Source of the DNA: Companilactobacillus nuruki
GTDB taxonomy: Bacteria > Bacillota > Bacilli > Lactobacillales > Lactobacillaceae
Direction of reading: 5' to 3'
NCBI RefSeq assembly: GCF_002872255.1
Contig: NZ_NIPR01000043.1
Coordinates: forward strand, 1-64,000
DNA length: 64,000 nucleotides
Part shown: positions 43,762 through 54,988 of the stretch, piece by piece
Position numbering within the stretch: the first letter of the stretch is position 1
Layout of the letters: every line of letters starts with the position of its first letter
Notes under the pieces: generated by a model
What the model saw: the letters and a program-made list of their open reading frames with translations, nothing else
What the model was told of the DNA's origin: nothing
Databases searched by the model: none
Program-made: the position numbers and the translations under genes

Positions 43762-46080
43762 ATGAGGAAAATTATTAGGGATCTATTTAAAACACTTATA
43801 TCTATTCTTGCCGTGATTTGTTTATTAATGATTCTTGACAAAAGTACAACTATCAAAGTTGACGCTACGGAACAAGATGTTGTTAATAACATTGCGCTTA
43901 TCGATGACGGCATACTTCACCAAGCCGCTAATTCTTATATTGGTACCGGAGGATATCCAGAAAGAACATCCGACACCTCTCTCGATTTTGCATTTGTCAA
44001 TGGTATTTCTGCTCTTTCTGGGACAAATTACGGTATCTTACCAAAATTAACATATAAGGTCTTTTATAAGGGAACTGATGCTAATAATAATCCAGTTTAT
44101 AAAATTGGTGGTTACCTTAGTAATCAGCGTTTATATGCCGAGATATTATTGCGCCCATCTCTTTCAGGTTCTCCAATAGTACAAAGAGAACTATATCTCT
44201 ATAATCCTACAACCGAATCTGCTAAATCAAAATTTCAAATTTACTATGGTGAGGATACCTCAATTGATGCAACTGGTTCTCCTGCGGTTGATGATGTGCC
44301 TTTATACTCAATGGGCAATGACGAAGGCCTTTACTTGTACAGCGCAAAAAATCCAGCAACTAGTGACGCTAAACTTTATGTCACAAATGACGTAAAGGAT
44401 GGATTTTCGGCCTACATGGGTAAAGCTTATTCTTCCTCTATAAACTGGGATTCTAAAGGTAAGGCTGATATCAATGCAGGTGGTGCTATTACAAGCCCAT
44501 CGCTTAAATACTCCGGTGGTACAACCACAGTAGATGCTGATTCATTTGGTGATAATGGTCGCTTAGCAGGTTCAAATCTTCTTTATGGTATTAGAAATGG
44601 CGTTACTTACCCCGTAGTTGACGAAAATCATAAGCAAAACTCAGCTTACACATTAAGATGGCCTATGAAGGACAAAATGCAACCCGGTGAAACGCTACAT
44701 TATGCTTCTAACATAGGTGCTACTCTAGCTGGCTACTCAATCCCTAATGTCAAAAAAACTTATACCAATACTACTCCTCACAGCGATGGTTTGAATCATC
44801 TTGGTGATAAACTACGTTTTACCTTAACAGTTCAAAATGATGGTTTAAGATCATCTTGGAATTTTAAGCAGATTCAAGATGCCATGCCAACAGGTTTAAC
44901 TATTGATCCTAACTCTGCTTCTTACAAGTGGACAGAGATGACTACCTCTGGTACTGGGAATAATCAAGTTGATACTGAGGTTACCAAAGGATCTGGCGAT
45001 ATTCCTAGTTCTTATCTTTTAGATAACAAATTAAACTTCACTCCTAATACTAATATAACCGAAAAAGGTAAGTACTATATAACCTTTGACGCTACTATTA
45101 ATAGCAAAGCATCTGGTACTTTAACCAATACTGCTAACTTCACAGGTGCAAACGTCACATACGCCGATGGTGATAAATCATATAAAGCCAGTGTTGATAT
45201 ACCAGTTGCAGCTTCCAACTTCAAGCCCGACTTCTCAAACCAATTGAGAAATGTATCTAATAATGATAGTACTTTTAATAGCACCGCTACTGGTGAAGCT
45301 GGTAACATAATTGAATTCAAATCAATTTTAACAAGTACTGGTTCCGATGCTATGAAAACTGGTAATTATGTCAACTCTGTAATTAATGATAACCCTAGCA
45401 ACCTGAAATTAGTTTCTGGAAGCGTCTCTGTTAACGGAGTTCCTCAACCTGATTCTGTAGGGACTAGTCTAAGTGTCACTGGACCTTCAGCCACGGTCAT
45501 CTTCAGAGCAGAAATTATTGGTAAAACACAAACATCAATATCAAATACTGCTTTAATGAACAATGTTACAACTAACAGTGGTGATACTTATACCAACTTA
45601 ATTTCTAATCCTGCAGTTTTGAATATTACTGAAAAACAACCAACTACCTCTTTCGTAGAGGTTCCTTCCTCAATCGATTTTGGTTCCATTAATTCCAGTG
45701 GTTCGGAAAGGATGCTATTGAATAAAAAGACAGAAGGAAATTTAATTATTAATCATAGTAATAATTCTCCATTTCAAGTTTCTGTCAGCTATGATAATGA
45801 TATCAATCCTATAAAAAGTGGAGATAACAAATTAGTTAATGACAATGGCACAGTTCTGTTCTTTAAACAAGCGACTTCAGATGGGAGTACTAAATGGACA
45901 CCGCTATCCACGACTGCCGTTCCTATTAAAAGTGACGGCTTCGATGGATCCTATGAAAACTTTTCGATTTCTCAATACGTCGGTTTAAATAAATGGGAAT
46001 TACGTGTTCCAGGAACAGCCAAATCTGGAAAATATACTGGTCAAATTACTTGGTCAATTCAAGATACGCCTCAAAATTAA
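43762..46080 (+). CDS. Secreted surface protein with DUF11-like repeats and a C-terminal WxL-like domain
   Basis: The protein has 772 residues. A signal peptide (basic start, hydrophobic 12-27, probable cleavage after VDA near 36) is followed by a beta-rich region with no family I know (about 40-330). Two DUF11-like immunoglobulin units follow (about 345-480 and 490-630; for example GDKLRFTLTVQNDG and GNIIEFKSILTSTG). The C-terminal module has WEL at about 745-747 and ITWSIQD at about 762-768, as in WxL domains that bind peptidoglycan non-covalently. There is no LPxTG anchor. It stands alone rather than in the usual WxL/DUF916 cluster. Confidence 0.8.
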   Translation: MRKIIRDLFKTLISILAVICLLMILDKSTTIKVDATEQDVVNNIALIDDGILHQAANSYIGTGGYPERTSDTSLDFAFVNGISALSGTNYGILPKLTYKVFYKGTDANNNPVYKIGGYLSNQRLYAEILLRPSLSGSPIVQRELYLYNPTTESAKSKFQIYYGEDTSIDATGSPAVDDVPLYSMGNDEGLYLYSAKNPATSDAKLYVTNDVKDGFSAYMGKAYSSSINWDSKGKADINAGGAITSPSLKYSGGTTTVDADSFGDNGRLAGSNLLYGIRNGVTYPVVDENHKQNSAYTLRWPMKDKMQPGETLHYASNIGATLAGYSIPNVKKTYTNTTPHSDGLNHLGDKLRFTLTVQNDGLRSSWNFKQIQDAMPTGLTIDPNSASYKWTEMTTSGTGNNQVDTEVTKGSGDIPSSYLLDNKLNFTPNTNITEKGKYYITFDATINSKASGTLTNTANFTGANVTYADGDKSYKASVDIPVAASNFKPDFSNQLRNVSNNDSTFNSTATGEAGNIIEFKSILTSTGSDAMKTGNYVNSVINDNPSNLKLVSGSVSVNGVPQPDSVGTSLSVTGPSATVIFRAEIIGKTQTSISNTALMNNVTTNSGDTYTNLISNPAVLNITEKQPTTSFVEVPSSIDFGSINSSGSERMLLNKKTEGNLIINHSNNSPFQVSVSYDNDINPIKSGDNKLVNDNGTVLFFKQATSDGSTKWTPLSTTAVPIKSDGFDGSYENFSISQYVGLNKWELRVPGTAKSGKYTGQITWSIQDTPQN

Positions 46081-46154
46081 CATGAAAATATTGAGGAAAT
46101 TCCAAATGCTATTCTAGTTATATTTATTTTTACTGATAAAAGTAAATAGTATAA

Positions 46155-46200
46155 AAATACCTGTCTAGTAACCAAAATGGTTACCAGACAGGTATTTTAA
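46155..46200. terminator. Bidirectional terminator after the surface protein gene
   Basis: AAAATACCTGTCTAGTAACC and GGTTACCAGACAGGTATTTT pair with one mismatch around an AAAAT loop. The hairpin overlaps the stop of the convergent gene. Confidence 0.88.
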
Positions 46201-46760
46201 TTTGATTGTTTAACAATATCAGCAGGAATTTCAGCCTCCGAACAAATCAAAGCAATAATATACTCAATTGTTTCAGAATCATCCCAATCAGCTGACAAGT
46301 CCAAATTTATTTGTCGTCCATCTTTTAACGTTAGTTCCAAATAATATGGAGTTGGAAGATGAAACATTATTTTCTTTGGTGCATAAAATGATCCGCCCAA
46401 AATATTTGCTGGAGCGTTCATTTCTTTACCAACGACCACGGTTAAACTTTTAATATCTTTAAATTCAAATTTATCCTGTTCTTCATAAAATGGAAATAAC
46501 ACAGATTGCAATCTCACACTAAAATTTAAGTAATTATGTGATTTAATCCCTTTATCATCGACTTCCCAATATCCATAGAAATCCGATAAACTCCGTGCAA
46601 AAATCAATGCACTGATAACTAAAAATGTAATTCCTAAAATAACTGCTAACAACCACTGATGAGAAAAAATAAATATTAATAATCCCACTATCAACCCAAC
46701 AGCCCAACTCACAAGCATGGGGGTATAATTTATTTTTCTACCAAATCCGATACTGTCCAT
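46197..46760 (-). CDS. Uncharacterised membrane protein with a PH-like cytoplasmic domain
   Basis: The protein has 187 residues. Two adjacent membrane helices (about 14-32 and 35-55) form a hairpin. A beta-rich soluble part follows (YGYWEVDDKGIKSHNYLNF, then DIKSLTVVVGKEM and YLELTLKDGRQINLDL), similar in outline to bacterial PH-like or YcxB-like domains. No catalytic residues stand out. The function is unknown. It is monocistronic between two terminators. Confidence 0.72.
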   Translation of the reverse strand: MDSIGFGRKINYTPMLVSWAVGLIVGLLIFIFSHQWLLAVILGITFLVISALIFARSLSDFYGYWEVDDKGIKSHNYLNFSVRLQSVLFPFYEEQDKFEFKDIKSLTVVVGKEMNAPANILGGSFYAPKKIMFHLPTPYYLELTLKDGRQINLDLSADWDDSETIEYIIALICSEAEIPADIVKQSN

Positions 46761-46821
46761 TATGATTCTCTCTTCTATTTATTCGCTAATGAACAATTTT
46801 ATACTTTTATTAACTAGATTG

Positions 46822-46862
46822 GAAATAAAAAAACATTGATAGAGTGTATCCATCAATGTTTG
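46822..46862 (-). terminator. Terminator after groEL
   Basis: On the minus strand AAACATTGAT and ATCAATGTTT pair around an 11-nt loop, followed by TTTTATTT. Confidence 0.82.
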
Positions 46863-46895
46863 GAATTTACTTGATTCATCTATAGAAAAATCTTT

Positions 46896-48524
<1,629 letters not shown>

Positions 48525-48579
48525 TTATTTTTCACACTCCATAAATAATTTAAAATTTTTAATTGATTAATATTTAATG

Positions 48580-48864
48580 TTATTCAACAATTGCCATGAC
48601 ATCTTTTTCATGAAGGATCAAATATTCGTTATCTTCATACTTAACTGTTGAGCCAGCATACTTATCAAAAAGAATCTTATCACCTTTTTTAATATTCATA
48701 GGTAATTTCTTTCCATCGTCAGTAACCAAGCCGTCACCTACAGCAATGACTTCGGCTGTTTGTGGCTTTTCTTTAGCATTATTTGCTAAAACAATGCCAC
48801 CGACTGTCTTTTCTTCTTCTTTATCGACTGTTACAATGACTCTATCTCCAAGTGGTTTTAACAA
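48580..48864 (-). CDS. groES: Co-chaperonin GroES (HSP10)
   Basis: The 94 residues start [26 protein letters not shown], the standard mobile-loop arrangement, and end with [14 protein letters not shown]. It caps GroEL. GGAGG lies just upstream of the ATG. CIRCE in the 5' UTR predicts HrcA repression and heat induction. Confidence 0.98.
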   Translation of the reverse strand: MLKPLGDRVIVTVDKEEEKTVGGIVLANNAKEKPQTAEVIAVGDGLVTDDGKKLPMNIKKGDKILFDKYAGSTVKYEDNEYLILHEKDVMAIVE

Positions 48865-48911
48865 TTTAAATCCCTCCGATTAATTATTTTTAGTTTTTGT
48901 TTTTTTATTAT

Positions 48912-48938
48912 TTAGCACTCAAACATCTCTTGTGCTAA
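48912..48938. promoter_or_regulatory. CIRCE element (HrcA operator) of groESL
   Basis: TTAGCACTC, 9 nt, then TTGTGCTAA. The first arm is perfect; the second differs from GAGTGCTAA at its first two positions. It lies 48 nt upstream of the groES start. TTGCAA and TAATAT further upstream on the minus strand could be the promoter. Confidence 0.88.
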
Positions 48939-49007
48939 TCACAAGTTTTATATTAACATTATATTGTGAAGTTGCAAGTATTTACCTTTAAAAAAATGGA
49001 GGAAATC

Positions 49008-49631
49008 ATGTCTTACCAAAGAAACCAATTTTTCACTTTGCTTACTTATATCCTATTACTGTCTCTAGGATCTGTTTTATCTATGCTTTCTATCACTGGT
49101 ACCAGCTATTTTATCATCGTTACACTAGGGGCAGTTTTGGCCTGTGGTTTGATGATATATTTAGTAAAATTAAGTGGTCCTAATAATTTTGAAGAAAAAA
49201 CCACTTTGAATCATGATTTACAATGGATAATTTTGGGAACCGTTGGTGCAATCATTATCCAATTTGGAATCGGATTTTTGGATAGCTTATTATTCCACAG
49301 TACTAGTTCTCAAAATACCATCCAATTATTATTAATGGTCAAGGCTTATCCATATTATTTCATTTATGTAATGATTGCTGCTCCTATCATGGAGGAAATC
49401 ATCTTTAGACGTGTTTTCTTTGCCAATTTGATAAAGCCCACTAATATTTATATAGCAGGTATTATTTCAGCTTGCCTATTTGCTTTTATGCATCAAGATA
49501 CTAGGTTCTTTGTTTATGTATTGATGGGACTTTGGTTCTCATTTATTTATTACAAATCAAAAAATATCTATGTAAGTGCTGGTAGTCATATTTTAATGAA
49601 CGCCTTTGTTCTAACTATGACTATGATGTAA
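49008..49631 (+). CDS. CPBP family intramembrane protease
   Basis: The protein has 207 residues with about six membrane helices. The CPBP/Abi motifs are MEEIIFRRVFF (about 128-138), CLFAFMHQD and a final GSHILMNAF with the conserved His and Asn. Relatives are prenyl-protease-like glutamic intramembrane proteases, some linked to bacteriocin immunity or membrane protein turnover. The ATG at 49008 has GGAGG 5 nt upstream; the frame's extra 14 codons precede this site. It is divergent from groESL and followed by a terminator. Confidence 0.88.
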   Translation: MSYQRNQFFTLLTYILLLSLGSVLSMLSITGTSYFIIVTLGAVLACGLMIYLVKLSGPNNFEEKTTLNHDLQWIILGTVGAIIIQFGIGFLDSLLFHSTSSQNTIQLLLMVKAYPYYFIYVMIAAPIMEEIIFRRVFFANLIKPTNIYIAGIISACLFAFMHQDTRFFVYVLMGLWFSFIYYKSKNIYVSAGSHILMNAFVLTMTMM

Positions 49632-49635
49632 AAAA

Positions 49636-49664
49636 AGTAGCCTACCGAAAATTCGGTAGGCTAT
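49636..49664 (+). terminator. Terminator after the CPBP gene
   Basis: GTAGCCTACCGAA and TTCGGTAGGCTAT form a 12-bp stem with an AA loop, followed by a T-rich tract. Confidence 0.85.
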
Positions 49665-49705
49665 TTATGTGTGTTTAAATCGTTTGTTTTCTTACTACAT
49701 GAAGA

Positions 49706-50986
49706 TTAGTCCCCACGTTTGTAGGATGCAACATACTTTTCTCGTTTATCATCATCAAACTCTTTTTCACTTTTAGCAATAATAACTGTTGCAAGTGAGT
49801 TACCGACAACGTTAACGGCAGTACGTCCCATATCTACGAGACGGTCGATACCAGCAATGAAGGTTAATCCCTGCATTGGTACACCAATGGTTGATACCGT
49901 GGCTAAGAGTACAACGAAAGATGCTCCGGGTACACCGGCCATCCCTTTAGATGTTAACATCAAAACGACCACAAGGGTAATTTGTTGCCCTATAGTTAGA
50001 TGAATATTATAAGCCTGTGCTAAGAATAACGCTGCTAACGATTGATAAATTGCCGATCCATCAAGGTTAAAGGTATAGCCAGTTGGAATAACAAATGAAA
50101 CTATTCCTTTTGACGAACCGTATTTTTGCATTTTTTCCATCATCTTAGGCAAAGCAGCTTCAGAACTAGCAGTTGTAAAAGCTAATGTTACTTCATTTTC
50201 AATGATTCTAAATAATTCATAAAATTTAACATGGAATAAATGTCCTACTGCCGCCATCACAACAAAAACGAAGAAGGCCATAGTCGCATAGGCAATAATA
50301 ATAAATAATGCCAAGGGCTTTAATGAGTTAAATCCCATTTCCCCAACAGTTACTCCAATTAAGGCACAGACACCAATTGGAGCTAATCTCATAACCCAGT
50401 TAGTTACCTTGAACATTACATTAGCAACAGCATTTAAGGTATCAGTAATAATTTGTCCCTGTTTACCAATTGAAGCTGTTCCTAATCCAAATAATACTGA
50501 GAAGAAAATAATTGGTAACATATCACCTTTGCCCAATGAGGCAAAAATATTAGTTGGAATGATGCCCATCAAGATTGACCAAATACCCGAATGTTTGGCT
50601 GTTTTAGCCGTTGCAGTGTATTGGCTAATATCCGAACCTTTTAGACTATGAATATCAATATAGGTACCAGGGTGGGTAACATTAGCCACTATAATACCGA
50701 TAATAATCGCTAATGTTGTCATAATTTCAAAATAAATTAAAGTTTTTAATCCAATTCGTCCAAGTTTCTTAATATCCCCCATATTAGCAATACCAACTGT
50801 TAAACAAGAAATGACTATTGGCAACACAATCATTTGGATCATTGAAATAAACATTGTTCCAATATTCTGCATTACTTGAATAGCAGCCTTATTCTGATAA
50901 AATATCTGTCCTAAAACAATACCTAGGATCAAACCGATAATAATTTGCCATCCTAAACTGACTCGAAAAAACCGTTGTTTTTGCAC
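49706..50986 (-). CDS. Dicarboxylate/amino acid:cation symporter (DAACS family)
   Basis: The protein has 426 residues. The N-terminal helix starts GWQIIIGLILGIVLGQIF; a serine-rich re-entrant loop follows (TLAFTTASSEAALPKMM), then the NMDG-like FNLDGSAIYQSLAALF and the tip loop SKGMAGVPGASFVVL. These are the hallmarks of GltP/DctA-type Na+ or H+ coupled uptake of glutamate, aspartate or C4-dicarboxylates. I set the start at GTG 50986 because AAGGGGA lies 8 nt upstream. An ATG 18 codons earlier has no ribosome binding site. Confidence 0.9.
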   Translation of the reverse strand: MQKQRFFRVSLGWQIIIGLILGIVLGQIFYQNKAAIQVMQNIGTMFISMIQMIVLPIVISCLTVGIANMGDIKKLGRIGLKTLIYFEIMTTLAIIIGIIVANVTHPGTYIDIHSLKGSDISQYTATAKTAKHSGIWSILMGIIPTNIFASLGKGDMLPIIFFSVLFGLGTASIGKQGQIITDTLNAVANVMFKVTNWVMRLAPIGVCALIGVTVGEMGFNSLKPLALFIIIAYATMAFFVFVVMAAVGHLFHVKFYELFRIIENEVTLAFTTASSEAALPKMMEKMQKYGSSKGIVSFVIPTGYTFNLDGSAIYQSLAALFLAQAYNIHLTIGQQITLVVVLMLTSKGMAGVPGASFVVLLATVSTIGVPMQGLTFIAGIDRLVDMGRTAVNVVGNSLATVIIAKSEKEFDDDKREKYVASYKRGD

Positions 50987-51151
50987 TTTGAAAGTCCCCT
51001 TCTTAAATAACTTACTTTTAATTATAGAAGATTTTTCCATAAATGTGGGGATGATAACGATTTCAAATTAGAATATTTTTCATTTTCTTAATTTAAGTGA
51101 ACATTACTGAACTGTACTTTGATTATTGTTCGATTTCTGGATAATTTTGAC

Positions 51152-51197
51152 AAAAAAAAATACAGAATATACGTGTTTACTTTTTGTATGTTCTGCA
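51152..51197 (-). terminator. Terminator after manA
   Basis: TGCAGAACATAC and GTATATTCTGTA pair on the minus strand with one weak position and are followed by nine T. Confidence 0.82.
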
Positions 51198-51237
51198 TTA
51201 TATGAATTATTTTTAATATTTTTATTAGAATTGTATT

Positions 51238-52206
51238 CTATTCTTCGCCAGATTCTGAAGCAATAATATCTAAATCACCACTAAGTGTCCAAGCGTCAAC
51301 TGTTGCGGGAACAATTAAATGAATTCCCTTCTTCAAATCGTAGTCTTTACCATCAACAGTAATTTTACCTTCACCATTCAAAACAGAGATCAAAGTATAC
51401 TTACCGATTTGATGATGTAATTCAACTGGTTCAGCAATTTCCCAATGATAGACTGAGAAAAATGGTGATACTGGTGGTTGAACAAACGTTGTAAATTTAT
51501 TCTTACCATTTTGTTTTGATTCAATATTTAATTTTGGATCTTGGTGTGGAACAGTAATTGTATCTTCTGATTGTTTGATATGAAGATCACGTTTCTTGCC
51601 GGTTGTCTTATCGACACGGTCATAATCATATAAACGATATGTTGTATCACTGCTTTGTTGTGTCTCTAGAGCCATAATACCTTTATTCAGAGCATGAACT
51701 GTTCCACTTGGTACATAATAAAAATCACCAGTCTTAACAGGAACTTTTCTTAGCAAATGATCCCAATCTCCTGATTCGATCATTTGATCTAATTCGGCTT
51801 TATTTTTAGCATTATGACCATAAATTAGATATGAACCCGGTTCAGCATCAATAATATACCAGCATTCAGTCTTGCCTAATTCATGCTCATGTTCAGCAGC
51901 ATATTCATTATCAGGATGTACTTGAACAGAAAGACTAGCTTCAGCATCCAAGATCTTAGTTAATAATGGGAATACTTTTCCCTTTGGATCGCCAAATAGT
52001 TCACCATGATTTTTCCAAAGATCATCAACATATTGTCCAGCAAATTCACCATTCTCAACCTGTGATCTACCATGTGGATGTCCAGAAATAGCCCAGCATT
52101 CACCAATCGTACCTTCTGGAATATCATAACCAAATTTTGTTTCTAACTTTCTACCACCCCAGATTTTCTCATGAAAAACTGGCTTTAGAAATAAAGGTTC
52201 ACTCAT
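51238..52206 (-). CDS. manA: Mannose-6-phosphate isomerase, class I
   Basis: The protein has 322 residues in a cupin fold. Zinc ligands are visible in LSVQVHPDNEYA and GKTECWYII (about 90-115) and VPSGTVHAL (about 170-178). It interconverts mannose-6-phosphate and fructose-6-phosphate. It starts 20 nt after the rex stop, with GGGGG upstream of the ATG, so it is probably cotranscribed with rex. It ends at a good terminator. Confidence 0.95.
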   Translation of the reverse strand: MSEPLFLKPVFHEKIWGGRKLETKFGYDIPEGTIGECWAISGHPHGRSQVENGEFAGQYVDDLWKNHGELFGDPKGKVFPLLTKILDAEASLSVQVHPDNEYAAEHEHELGKTECWYIIDAEPGSYLIYGHNAKNKAELDQMIESGDWDHLLRKVPVKTGDFYYVPSGTVHALNKGIMALETQQSSDTTYRLYDYDRVDKTTGKKRDLHIKQSEDTITVPHQDPKLNIESKQNGKNKFTTFVQPPVSPFFSVYHWEIAEPVELHHQIGKYTLISVLNGEGKITVDGKDYDLKKGIHLIVPATVDAWTLSGDLDIIASESGEE

Positions 52207-52226
52207 AAGTAATTTCCCCCAAAAAA

Positions 52227-52877
52227 TTAATTTGATTCTTCTGTCGCTGACTTATCACGATCTAAGAAGAAAATCAGTGTCTGTAATTCATTTGCTAAAT
52301 CGACATAATGAACACGGATACTGCTTGGTACATTGATAATAACTGGCGTAAAGTTCAAGATTCCACGTACACCGGCATCAGCCAAGATGTCAGCAGTCGC
52401 TTGGGCAGCGTTTGAAGAAACTGTCAAAATACAAACATCAATCTGTTGTAAGTTTAGTTGTTCCTTTAATTCACTAATATCATATACAGGAACTCCACTC
52501 TTGACCGTTCCAACAATTTCTTTATTAATATCAAAAGCTGCAGCAATTCGAACATTATTTGTCCGAGAAAAGTTATAATTTAATAAGGCGTTACCCAAAT
52601 TACCGACACCAACTAAGGCCACATTAGTACGCTTATCTTGATTCAGCAACTTCTTGAAGAAAGTTACTAAATCGTTTACATCGTAGCCATAGCCACGCTT
52701 TCCAAGCGCACCTAGATATGAAAAGTCACGTCTAATTGTAGCACTATCTATCTTGACCCCTTCTGATAATTCTCCAGAGGAGATTTTTTTTGTACCCTCA
52801 TCCTTAAGGAATTGGAAGTAGCGATAATAAATTGGTAAACGCTTTATCGTTGCGTTTGGAACTGTTGTTTTTGTCAT
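52227..52877 (-). CDS. rex: Redox-sensing transcriptional repressor Rex
   Basis: The protein has 216 residues. The N-terminal winged helix (LPIYYRYFQFLKDEG, then SATIRRDFSYLGALGKRGYGYD) is followed by a Rossmann domain with LVGVGNLGNALLNY (about 88-101). It senses the NADH/NAD+ ratio and represses fermentation and redox genes. GGTGG precedes the ATG by 6 nt. It is divergent from the ABC-F gene, a neighbourhood also seen in Bacillus. Confidence 0.96.
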   Translation of the reverse strand: MTKTTVPNATIKRLPIYYRYFQFLKDEGTKKISSGELSEGVKIDSATIRRDFSYLGALGKRGYGYDVNDLVTFFKKLLNQDKRTNVALVGVGNLGNALLNYNFSRTNNVRIAAAFDINKEIVGTVKSGVPVYDISELKEQLNLQQIDVCILTVSSNAAQATADILADAGVRGILNFTPVIINVPSSIRVHYVDLANELQTLIFFLDRDKSATEESN

Positions 52878-53015
52878 AATTTACCACCATATGTGTGTCA
52901 TTTCACTAACATTCATAGTAAATAAAAATCACAAAAAACGCAATACGTTAGAGCTATAAAGACATAAATTATTATTTAATGATAAAATTGTGAATAAGGT
53001 AAAGGAGCAATCAAC

Positions 53016-54929
53016 TTGATTTTATTACAAGCACAAAACATTACAAAAAATTTTGGAACTAAAAAACTTTTCTCAAATGTTAGTTTCGAAGTCCAAGACA
53101 ACAGCCGTATTGGTTTAGTTGGACGAAATGGAGTTGGGAAATCAACTCTACTAAAAATAATCTCTGATCAAGAGAGTTATAACAGTGGCAATATTGCCCT
53201 GAAAAAAGACACTAATATTGGTTATTTGGCACAAGATTCTGGTTTAAATAGCGATAGTGAAATTTTTTCAGAAATGGAACATGTCTTTGATTACTTGAAA
53301 TCTCAAGAAAAGAAAATGCATGCTCTCGAAGCAAAAATTGCTGACCCAAATACTAAAGATTACGACGACATTTTAAAACAATATGATCAATTACAAAACA
53401 CTTTCCGTCAAGAAAATGGATATGGTTACCAATCTGAAATTCGTAGCGTTCTCAAGGGTTTTGGATTTGAAGAGGAAGTATGGCATGACAAAATTTCTAC
53501 TCTTTCTGGTGGCGAACGTTCTCGCTTAGCTATGGCAAAAATGCTACTAGAACATCATGATATTTTATTATTAGATGAACCTACTAACCATTTGGACATT
53601 AATACCGTTGAATGGTTGGAAAATTATCTTAAAGGTTATCGCGGTGCCTTAGTAATTGTTTCTCATGATCAGTACTTTCTTGACAAAGTAGTTACTGAAA
53701 TTGTAGAGATTAATCAACATTCATCTACACATTATTCAGGAAACTACACCTTCTATCTTCAAGAAAAGAAAAAGAATCAAGAGGTAGCTTGGAAGCACTA
53801 CGAAGAACAACAGGCTGAGATCAAAAAAACTGAAGAATATATTCAAAAGAATATTGTTCGAGCTTCAACAACTAAAATGGCTCAAAGTAGACGTCGTAAA
53901 TTGGAGCATATGGATGTCCTAGACCGTCCAGGTAGCGACCAAGGTTCAGTTCATTTTTCATTTGATATTGATAAAGAAAGCGGTAATGACGTTTTGTTAG
54001 TTAAAGACGCCGCCATTGGATATGACGATCAAATTATGTCTGAACCAATCAATCTTGATGTCAAAAAAGGCGAACGTGTTGGTATTATTGGTCCAAATGG
54101 TATCGGTAAATCTACCTTTTTGAAATCTATTCTTGGTAAAATTCCAATGATCAAAGGTACTAGTCAATTTGGTGCCAACGTGCAAATTGGATACTATGAT
54201 CAGAACCTGAAGGGCCTTGATCCTAAAAAAGATGTCCTTCATGAAATTTGGGATATATATCCTCGTCTTGATGAACAAGTCATCAGAAATAAATTAGGTG
54301 CCTTTCTGTTCAGTGGTGATGACGTTCTTAAACCAGTTGCTGGACTTTCTGGTGGTGAAAAGGCACGTCTAACTTTAACCAAGTTATCAATGGAAAACGA
54401 TAATTTCTTAATTATGGATGAACCTACTAACCATCTGGATATTGATAGCAAGGAAGTTCTGGAAGATGCCTTGAAGAACTTTGCTGGAACTGTTCTTTTC
54501 GTTTCCCATGATAGATATTTACTGAATACCTTAGCTAATCGAATTGTCGATATTGGTGAACACGGCAGCAAAGTTTATCTAGGCGATTACGATTATTACG
54601 TAGAAAAAACTACTGATACCCCTGTTGAGGAAAATACCAAGACATCAACTGTCAGTGAAAAAAAGGTTCAATATCAACAATCCAAGGAACAACAAAAACA
54701 AGAGCGCAAGATTCGTCGTCAAGTTGAAGATTTGGAAAATCAAATTGCTGAATTAGAGTCAAAAAATGATGCCATCCAAAAGGAAATGACTAAAGAAGAA
54801 AATCTAACATCATATAGTAAGTTAGCTGATCTTCAAAAGGAACTTGATGAGAATAAGGCTCTACAAGATAAAGTTGAAGAAGAATGGACCGAAAAATCAA
54901 TCGAATTAGAAGATTTCAACAATAAATAA
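53016..54929 (+). CDS. ABC-F family ATPase (YdiF-like)
   Basis: The protein has 637 residues with two ABC domains and no membrane part. Walker A is GRNGVGKST and GPNGIGKST, signatures are LSGGERSRLA and LSGGEKARLT, and both Walker B motifs read DEPTNHLDI. The ARM/linker (RRRKLEHMD) lies between the domains. A charged coiled-coil tail follows (about 560-637). ABC-F proteins act on the ribosome in translation or antibiotic protection; nothing here indicates resistance. The start is TTG with AAAGGAG 9 nt upstream. Confidence 0.93.
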   Translation: MILLQAQNITKNFGTKKLFSNVSFEVQDNSRIGLVGRNGVGKSTLLKIISDQESYNSGNIALKKDTNIGYLAQDSGLNSDSEIFSEMEHVFDYLKSQEKKMHALEAKIADPNTKDYDDILKQYDQLQNTFRQENGYGYQSEIRSVLKGFGFEEEVWHDKISTLSGGERSRLAMAKMLLEHHDILLLDEPTNHLDINTVEWLENYLKGYRGALVIVSHDQYFLDKVVTEIVEINQHSSTHYSGNYTFYLQEKKKNQEVAWKHYEEQQAEIKKTEEYIQKNIVRASTTKMAQSRRRKLEHMDVLDRPGSDQGSVHFSFDIDKESGNDVLLVKDAAIGYDDQIMSEPINLDVKKGERVGIIGPNGIGKSTFLKSILGKIPMIKGTSQFGANVQIGYYDQNLKGLDPKKDVLHEIWDIYPRLDEQVIRNKLGAFLFSGDDVLKPVAGLSGGEKARLTLTKLSMENDNFLIMDEPTNHLDIDSKEVLEDALKNFAGTVLFVSHDRYLLNTLANRIVDIGEHGSKVYLGDYDYYVEKTTDTPVEENTKTSTVSEKKVQYQQSKEQQKQERKIRRQVEDLENQIAELESKNDAIQKEMTKEENLTSYSKLADLQKELDENKALQDKVEEEWTEKSIELEDFNNK

Positions 54930-54988
54930 CTTGCTTAAATATCCGTAATTTGATAATTTTAATAAAATATATTTTTAGAAGAGGACCT

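Noticed and set aside
49706-51040. ATG start at 51040 for the symporter
   Set aside because: There is no ribosome binding site there, while AAGGGGA is 8 nt before the GTG at 50986.
52926-52995. Possible Rex operators upstream of rex (TCACAA and TTGTGA half-sites)
   Set aside because: The half-sites are not arranged as the usual 18-bp TTGTGA-N6-TCACAA palindrome.
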